11,892 nucleotides of DNA from Acidimangrovimonas sp. (lineage in GTDB: Bacteria > Pseudomonadota > Alphaproteobacteria > Rhodobacterales > Rhodobacteraceae), in NCBI GenBank assembly GCA_030147905.1, contig JASBUM010000495.1, forward strand, positions 1 to 11,892. Direction: 5' to 3'. Made by a program: the position numbers and the translations under genes. This document shows, one piece after another, positions 5,844-11,892 of this stretch (the stretch's first letter is position 1; every line of letters begins with the position of its first letter). Under the pieces are notes generated by a model, which had not been told where the DNA came from, did not search any database, and saw nothing but the letters and a program-made list of their open reading frames with translations.

Positions 5844-7478
5844 ATGAAGACCAGGACGACAACAGGGATGGTGGCATTATCGCTGGGGCTCGCGCTTGTC
5901 GCGGCACCGGCGATGGCGGCGGGCGATACCCCGCAGCAGGGCGGCGACATCACCGTCACCTTCAGCAACGACGTCGCCACGCTTGACCCGGCGATCGGCT
6001 ACGACTGGCAGAACTGGTCGATGATCAAGAGCCTGTTCGACGGGCTGATGATGTACAAGCCCGGCACCACCGAGCTGGAGCCCGACCTAGCCCAAAGCTA
6101 CAAGATCTCGACGGACGGCAAGACCTACACCTTCAAGCTGCGGCCGGGCGTGAAGTTCACCAACGGCCGCGCGGTCACGGCCGAGGACGTGAAATATTCG
6201 CTCGACCGCGTCGTCAATCCCAAGACCCAAAGCCCGGGCGCAAGCTTCTTCTCGACGATCAAGGGCTACAAGGCGATGGCCGACGGCAAGGCCGACAACC
6301 TGTCGGGCGTCAAGGTGATCGACCCCGAGACGGTGGAGATCGACCTCAACCAGCCGGACGCGGCCTTCCTGCAGAAGATGGCGCTGAACTTCGCCTTCGT
6401 CGTGCCCAAGGAGGCGGTGCAGAAATGGGGCGCCGATTTCGGCCGCCATCCGGTCGGCACCGGCGCCTTCGAGATGAAGGACTGGACCATCGGACAGAAG
6501 CTGGTCTTCGTGCGCAACCCGAATTACTGGGAAAAGGGCGTGCCGAGGCTCAACCAGATCACCTTCGAATTCGGTCAGGCGCCGATCGTGGCGCTGCTCC
6601 GGCTTCAGCGCGGCGAGATCGACATCGCAGGCGACGGCATTCCACCGGCCAAGTTCCTCGAGGTGATGAAAGACCCCAAGACGCGCAAGAACATCGTCGA
6701 GGGCGAACAGCTTCAGACCGGCTATATCACGCTCAACACCGCCGAAAAGCCCTTCGACAACATAAAGGTGCGCCAGGCGGTGAACATGGCGATCAACAAG
6801 AAGCGCATCATCCAGATCATCAACGGCCGCGCGATCCCGGCAAATCAGCCGCTGCCGCCGCTGATGCCGGGCTATGACAAGAACATCAAGGGCTACAAGT
6901 TCGATCCGGCGGCGGCGAAGAAGCTGTTGGCCGATGCCGGCTATCCCAAGGGCTTCTCGACCGAGCTTTACGTCTACAACACCGACCCCAATCCGCGCAT
7001 CGCCCAGGCGATCCAGCAGGATCTTTCGCAGGTCGGGATCAAGGCGGCGATCAAGTCGCTCGACCAGGCCAACGTGATCGCGGCGGGCGGGTCGAAGAAG
7101 GGCGTGCCGATGATCTGGTCGGGCGGCATGGCCTGGATCGCCGATTACCCCGATCCGTCGGATTTCTACTGGCCGATCCTGAGCTGCGAGGGCGCGGTGA
7201 CCGGCGGCTGGAACTGGGCCAAATATTGCAACAAGGCGCTCGATGCCGAGGCCAAGAAGGCCGATGCGATCGTCGATCCGGCGAAACAGGCGGAGCGCAA
7301 CCAGATGTGGGGCAAGATCTATGCCGAGGTGGTCAAGGACGCGCCCTGGGTGCCGGTCTTCCACGAAAAGCATTACACGATCCGCTCGGACCGGATGGCG
7401 GGGCCTGATCGGCTCTATGCCGACCCGATCAACATCCCCGTCAACTACAACCATATCTGGGTGAAGAATGTGCACTAA
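5844..7478 (+). CDS. ABC transporter solute-binding protein, family 5 (peptide/nickel/amide type)
   Basis: Secreted periplasmic binding protein of 544 residues, a normal length for the SBP_bac_5 family. The signal peptide is residues 1-25 (MKTRTTTGMVALSLG, hydrophobic core, APAMA), with cleavage before AGDTP. The mature protein shows VATLDPAIGYDWQNW (44-58), LFDGLMMYKP, and the family signature TFKLRPGVKFTNGRAVTAED (96-115) followed by VKYSLDRV. Later come HPVGTGAFEMKDW, NPNYWEKGVP, FDNIKVRQAVNMAINKKRII, LADAGYPKGF and PWVPVFHE. It would deliver substrate to the two permeases encoded upstream. It is followed by the amidase gene, whose start lies 11 bases inside this gene. The family includes dipeptide, oligopeptide, nickel and small-amide binders, so the ligand is inferred only from context (an amide). 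Confidence 0.93.
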   Translation: MKTRTTTGMVALSLGLALVAAPAMAAGDTPQQGGDITVTFSNDVATLDPAIGYDWQNWSMIKSLFDGLMMYKPGTTELEPDLAQSYKISTDGKTYTFKLRPGVKFTNGRAVTAEDVKYSLDRVVNPKTQSPGASFFSTIKGYKAMADGKADNLSGVKVIDPETVEIDLNQPDAAFLQKMALNFAFVVPKEAVQKWGADFGRHPVGTGAFEMKDWTIGQKLVFVRNPNYWEKGVPRLNQITFEFGQAPIVALLRLQRGEIDIAGDGIPPAKFLEVMKDPKTRKNIVEGEQLQTGYITLNTAEKPFDNIKVRQAVNMAINKKRIIQIINGRAIPANQPLPPLMPGYDKNIKGYKFDPAAAKKLLADAGYPKGFSTELYVYNTDPNPRIAQAIQQDLSQVGIKAAIKSLDQANVIAAGGSKKGVPMIWSGGMAWIADYPDPSDFYWPILSCEGAVTGGWNWAKYCNKALDAEAKKADAIVDPAKQAERNQMWGKIYAEVVKDAPWVPVFHEKHYTIRSDRMAGPDRLYADPINIPVNYNHIWVKNVH

Positions 7479-8408
7479 GTGCGACTACACGATCCACAGC
7501 CGGCACCATCACTTCGGCTGGGACAACACCATCGAACCGGTCGGGCGCATTGCGCCCGGCTCCACCGTCCTGTTCGAATGCGTGGATTCCTCGGGCGGGC
7601 AGCTGACGGCGCAAAGCACCGCGGCCGATATCGCGACGCTTTCCTTCGACAAGATCAACCCGGTCACCGGCCCGATCCACATCGACGGGGCCGAGCCGGG
7701 CGATGCGCTGAAGGTCACGATCGAGGCGTTTCAGCCGTCAGGTTTCGGCTGGACCGCGAATATCCCGGGCTTCGGCCTTCTGGCCGAGGATTTCCCCGAA
7801 GCCGCACTGAACGTCTGGTCCTATGACAAGGATGCCATGACGCCCGCGCTTTTCGGCAAGAACGCGCGGGTGCCGCTCAAGGCCTTTGCCGGCACGATCG
7901 GCAATGCGCCGGCGGAACCGGGCCACCATTCGGTGGTGCCGCCGCGGCGGATGGGTGGCAATCTCGACATCCGCGATCTGGCAGCGGGCACCGTCCTTTA
8001 CCTGCCCGTGGAGGTCGCCGGCGCGCTCTTCTCGGTCGGCGACACCCATGCCGCCCAGGGCGACGGCGAGGTCTGCGGCACGGCGATCGAAAGCCCGATG
8101 AACGCGGTTCTGACCTTTGAATTGGAAAAGGGCGCCAATCTGGCCATGCCGCGGTTCACCACGCCGGGGCCGGTCACGCGCCATCTCGACGCCAAGGGCT
8201 ACGAGGTGACGACGGGCGTCGGCCCCGATCTCATGGCGGGCGCGCGCGCCGCGGTTTCGCAGATGGTCGATCTGCTCGCCGGGCGCCACAACATGAGCGC
8301 GGTCGAGGCCTACATGCTGTGTTCGGTCTGCGGCGATCTGCGGATCAGCGAGATCGTCGACATGCCCAACTGGGTGGTGTCCTTCTATTTCCCGCGCTGC
8401 GTCTTCGA

Positions 8409-8412
<4 letters not shown>
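7468..8412 (+). CDS. fmdA: formamidase/acetamidase-family amidohydrolase (FmdA/AmdA)
   Basis: Protein of 314 residues of the FmdA_AmdA family, cytoplasmic enzymes that hydrolyse short amides to the acid plus ammonia. The start at 7468 is the only Met before the conserved N-terminal HHHFGWDN (13-20). Landmarks are LTAQSTAADI, INPVTGPIHIDGAEPGDAL (63-81), GFGLLAEDFPE (101-111), GNAPAEPGHHSVVPPRRMGG (145-164), NLDIRDL, SVGDTHAAQGDGEVCGTAIE (189-208), and LCSVCGDLRISEIVDMPNWV (284-303). The Asp/His/Glu cluster in GDTHAAQGDGE is the likely active-site/metal region, by family knowledge. There is no signal peptide. It is embedded inside an ABC importer operon, overlapping the binding-protein gene by 11 bases and the ATPase gene by four, which ties hydrolysis to uptake. 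The N-terminal MCTKCD gives a CxxC of unknown meaning. The exact amide substrate is unknown. Confidence 0.9.
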
Positions 8413-10220
<1,808 letters not shown>

Positions 10221-10275
10221 CCGGGGCCGCCCAACGAATGCGTCCGCCGGGCGGGGGCAGGCGGGCCGCGGCGCC

Positions 10276-11166
10276 TCAGCCGCCGAGGCTTGCGAGATAG
10301 CGCCGCAATCCATCCTCGAGCGTGACCGCGGGGCGAAAGCCCAGGTCCGCCGCTGCGCGGCCGTTGTCGATGCCGGCGGGCGTGGCCGGCGCCGGTCCCC
10401 CGGGCGCCAGCCGCAAGTGCGCCGAGGGCCGCAGGCGTTCAATGGTGGCGATGATTTCGGCCATCGGCACGGCACGGCCGGACGAGATATTGTAGATCCG
10501 GTGGCCGGGCTCAGGCGAGCACGCCGCGGCAAGGACGCCGGCGACGGCATCGTCGATATGGATGTAGTGGGTCGGGTCGTCGAGGTGGGCGCCGGGCATC
10601 TCGCCGCCGCCGGCGAGCGCCGCGCGCAGGAGGTTCTCTAGCATGGTCGGCGTCTGCCGGCCGGGGCCGTAGATCCAGCCGAGCCGCAGCGCGACGGCAT
10701 CCACGCCATGCTGACGAACATAGCCCAGCATCGCGACCTCGGCGGCGAGCTTGCTTGCGGCATAGACGTTCATCGGCCGCGGCAGGCTCTCCTCATCGAC
10801 GGTGCCGGTCGTCTCGCCGTAGATCTCGCTGCTCGAACACAGCACGACGCGGCCCGTGCCGAGGCGGCGCACCGCTTCGAGAAGATTGACCGTGCCGGTG
10901 GCGTTGATGCGCCAGATCCGCTCCGGCTCGTCCGGCATGACCATCGGCCCCGAGACGGCGCCGCAATGAAGAATGGTCCCGAAGCGGCCGGCCGCGATCA
11001 TCTCGCCAACGCCTTGCGGGTCGGTGATGTCGCAGCGGATCGCACCCGCGACATCGGTCGCCACCACCTCGGCCCCCGCCCTGCGCAGGGTGTCTTCGAG
11101 CGCGCGGCCGAGGAACCCCTGCGCGCCGGTGATCAGCACCGGCCCCAGCGCGCGCCCCGCGTTCAC
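10276..11166 (-). CDS. NAD(P)-dependent epimerase/dehydratase (extended SDR)
   Basis: Cytoplasmic Rossmann-fold enzyme of 296 residues, of the UDP-glucose 4-epimerase-like extended short-chain dehydrogenase family. The GTG at 11166 is chosen because it overlaps the upstream stop (GTGA, 11163-11166) and puts the nucleotide-binding motif at the expected place: VLITGAQGFLG (10-20, GxxGxxG). Further landmarks are CDITDP (45-50), HCGAVSGP (67-74), RINATGTVNLLEAVRR (86-101), the catalytic CSSSEIYGE (110-118) with Ser near 112, YAASK (135-139, YxxxK), LRLGWIYGPGR (160-170), YIHIDDAV (201-208), YNISSG (225-230), and the C-terminal LGFRPAVTLEDGLRRYL. All catalytic residues are present. Substrate is unknown; sugar-nucleotide or sugar-acid dehydrogenases share this pattern. 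It is co-transcribed with the cysteine hydrolase and converges on the ABC operon. Confidence 0.9.
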   Translation of the reverse strand: MNAGRALGPVLITGAQGFLGRALEDTLRRAGAEVVATDVAGAIRCDITDPQGVGEMIAAGRFGTILHCGAVSGPMVMPDEPERIWRINATGTVNLLEAVRRLGTGRVVLCSSSEIYGETTGTVDEESLPRPMNVYAASKLAAEVAMLGYVRQHGVDAVALRLGWIYGPGRQTPTMLENLLRAALAGGGEMPGAHLDDPTHYIHIDDAVAGVLAAACSPEPGHRIYNISSGRAVPMAEIIATIERLRPSAHLRLAPGGPAPATPAGIDNGRAAADLGFRPAVTLEDGLRRYLASLGG

Positions 11167-11810
11167 GGCGCGGTCCCCAGCTCGGCTTCGAGCGCGGCGG
11201 TCGGGATCTGCCGGCAGTAGCCGCGTATGGCGCGAATCGAGGCCGCCTGCCGTTCGGCGGTATAGGTGGCGCAGGCATCGGGCACGAGGGTCACCAGATA
11301 GCCCAGGTCGCAGGCATCGCGCACCGCCGATTCGACGCATTGATCGGTCAGAACGCCGCAGAGAATCACCTGACGCTTTCCAAGATTGCGTAACGTGTAA
11401 TCAACATTGGTTGAGACGAAGGCACTCGAGGAACTCTTGCGCAGGATGATCTCGTCGGCGTCCGGAGCCAGCGCATCGGGAAGCCGCGCGTCCCATGAGC
11501 CGCGCGCCACCTCGATCCCTGAGATCTTGTAATCGAGGCTGCGTTCGCGCCCGTCGGCCGTCAGGTTCTCGATCACCACATAGATGAGTTCGACCCCGGA
11601 GCGCCGGCATGAATGCTGAATCCGTTGCAGGTTCGGAATCACGATTTTATCTAATCTTTCAAAGTAGTAGCTGTATTTTTCCAGATCCGTTCCGGGCAGG
11701 TCGCGGAATTCTCCGCCCGACCGGTCGACGGTATAGTTCTGAACGTCGATGAACAGCACCGCCGCCTCCTCGGGGCGGATCGGTATCTCGCGTGTCAAGG
11801 CTTCGGTCAT
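11163..11810 (-). CDS. cysteine hydrolase of the isochorismatase family
   Basis: Cytoplasmic hydrolase of 215 residues. The ATG at 11810 (MTEALTREIPIRPEEAAVLF) is preferred over the in-frame ATG at 11837 because a GGGGGA stretch sits six bases before it. The catalytic triad of the family is visible: Asp22 in FIDVQN, Lys125 in ILRKSSSSAF, Cys158 in GVLTDQCVESAVRDA. Members cleave C-N bonds in small amides and ureido compounds (nicotinamide, biuret, ureidoacrylate, N-carbamoyl compounds) or isochorismate. The Cys makes a true isochorismatase less obvious and amide or carbamoyl substrates more so. Compared with typical members it has an extra aromatic segment (EKYSYYFERLDKIVIPNLQR, 44-63). The next gene overlaps by GTGA. 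It may contribute to the amide metabolism of the neighbouring operon, but this is inference from proximity only. Confidence 0.88.
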   Translation of the reverse strand: MTEALTREIPIRPEEAAVLFIDVQNYTVDRSGGEFRDLPGTDLEKYSYYFERLDKIVIPNLQRIQHSCRRSGVELIYVVIENLTADGRERSLDYKISGIEVARGSWDARLPDALAPDADEIILRKSSSSAFVSTNVDYTLRNLGKRQVILCGVLTDQCVESAVRDACDLGYLVTLVPDACATYTAERQAASIRAIRGYCRQIPTAALEAELGTAP

Positions 11811-11852
11811 CGTTCGTCCCCCGGTTGATCCGCCCAATCGCGGCGATTTCCG

Positions 11853-11880
11853 ATCGTAACCCGTATTGTAATGAAATCAA
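11853..11880 (-). promoter_or_regulatory. candidate promoter of the hydrolase-epimerase operon
   Basis: On the minus strand, TTGATT (11880-11875) is followed after 16 bases by TACGAT (11858-11853), a four-of-six match to each element, in a locally AT-rich stretch 43-70 bases before the hydrolase ATG. TACAAT (11870-11865) is an alternative -10. Upstream sequence is cut off at the window end. Confidence 0.35.
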
Positions 11881-11892
11881 TATTCATGCTAT

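Noticed and set aside
6087..7475. Minus-strand open frame of 462 codons opposite the binding-protein gene
   Set aside because: Shadow of the family-5 binding protein; composition rich in Arg, His, Asp and Leu without domain motifs.
10273..10289. GCCTC/GAGGC hairpin at the epimerase end
   Set aside because: Five-pair stem with a seven-base loop, largely inside the coding end and without a T-run on either strand; too weak to call a terminator.

Overview
The window is GC-rich throughout, about two-thirds G+C by eye, with strong third-position GC bias and densely packed, overlapping genes. Together with the protein types this suggests an alphaproteobacterium, most likely a Rhodobacterales-type organism (Paracoccus/Rhodobacter-like). 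This is inferred from composition and protein style, not from a marker gene. No mobile elements, CRISPR arrays, tRNAs or rRNAs were found.

Left block (1-1774, minus strand): two genes of a nitrate/sulfonate/taurine-type ABC importer. A secreted substrate-binding protein (719-1774) is joined by an ATGA overlap to a permease (722 to the left edge, cut by the window). They are divergent from the main operon. The spacer 1775-2266 contains an AT-rich patch with a 10-bp perfect inverted repeat (1854-1878) and, nearer the main operon, a promoter and a leader.

Central block (about 2121-10220, plus strand): one tightly coupled operon of seven genes. In order they are an AmiC-like cytoplasmic amide sensor, an AmiR-like ANTAR antitermination regulator, two peptide/nickel-type ABC permeases, a family-5 solute-binding protein, a formamidase/acetamidase-family amidase, and a two-domain ABC ATPase fusion. 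Five of the six junctions overlap (four ATGA, one of 11 bases). The only gap, 37 bp, lies before the binding protein, which has its own strong ribosome-binding site. The leader between a TTGACT promoter and the first gene contains an intrinsic terminator (2212-2228) although no plus-strand gene precedes it. A competing hairpin (2194-2213) shares bases with that terminator. The simplest reading is a self-regulating amide uptake and hydrolysis operon: AmiC holds AmiR inactive until it binds an amide, then AmiR suppresses leader termination. This is the logic known from the Pseudomonas aeruginosa amidase operon, here controlling a peptide-type ABC importer with an embedded FmdA/AmdA-type amidase. 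The sensor differs from P. aeruginosa AmiC at several ligand-pocket positions, so the inducer is probably not acetamide.

Right block (10276-11810, minus strand, convergent with the operon): a cysteine hydrolase of the isochorismatase family, followed by a GTGA-overlapping extended-SDR sugar epimerase/dehydratase-like protein. A plausible promoter lies at 11853-11880. Whether this pair takes part in the amide pathway is unknown.
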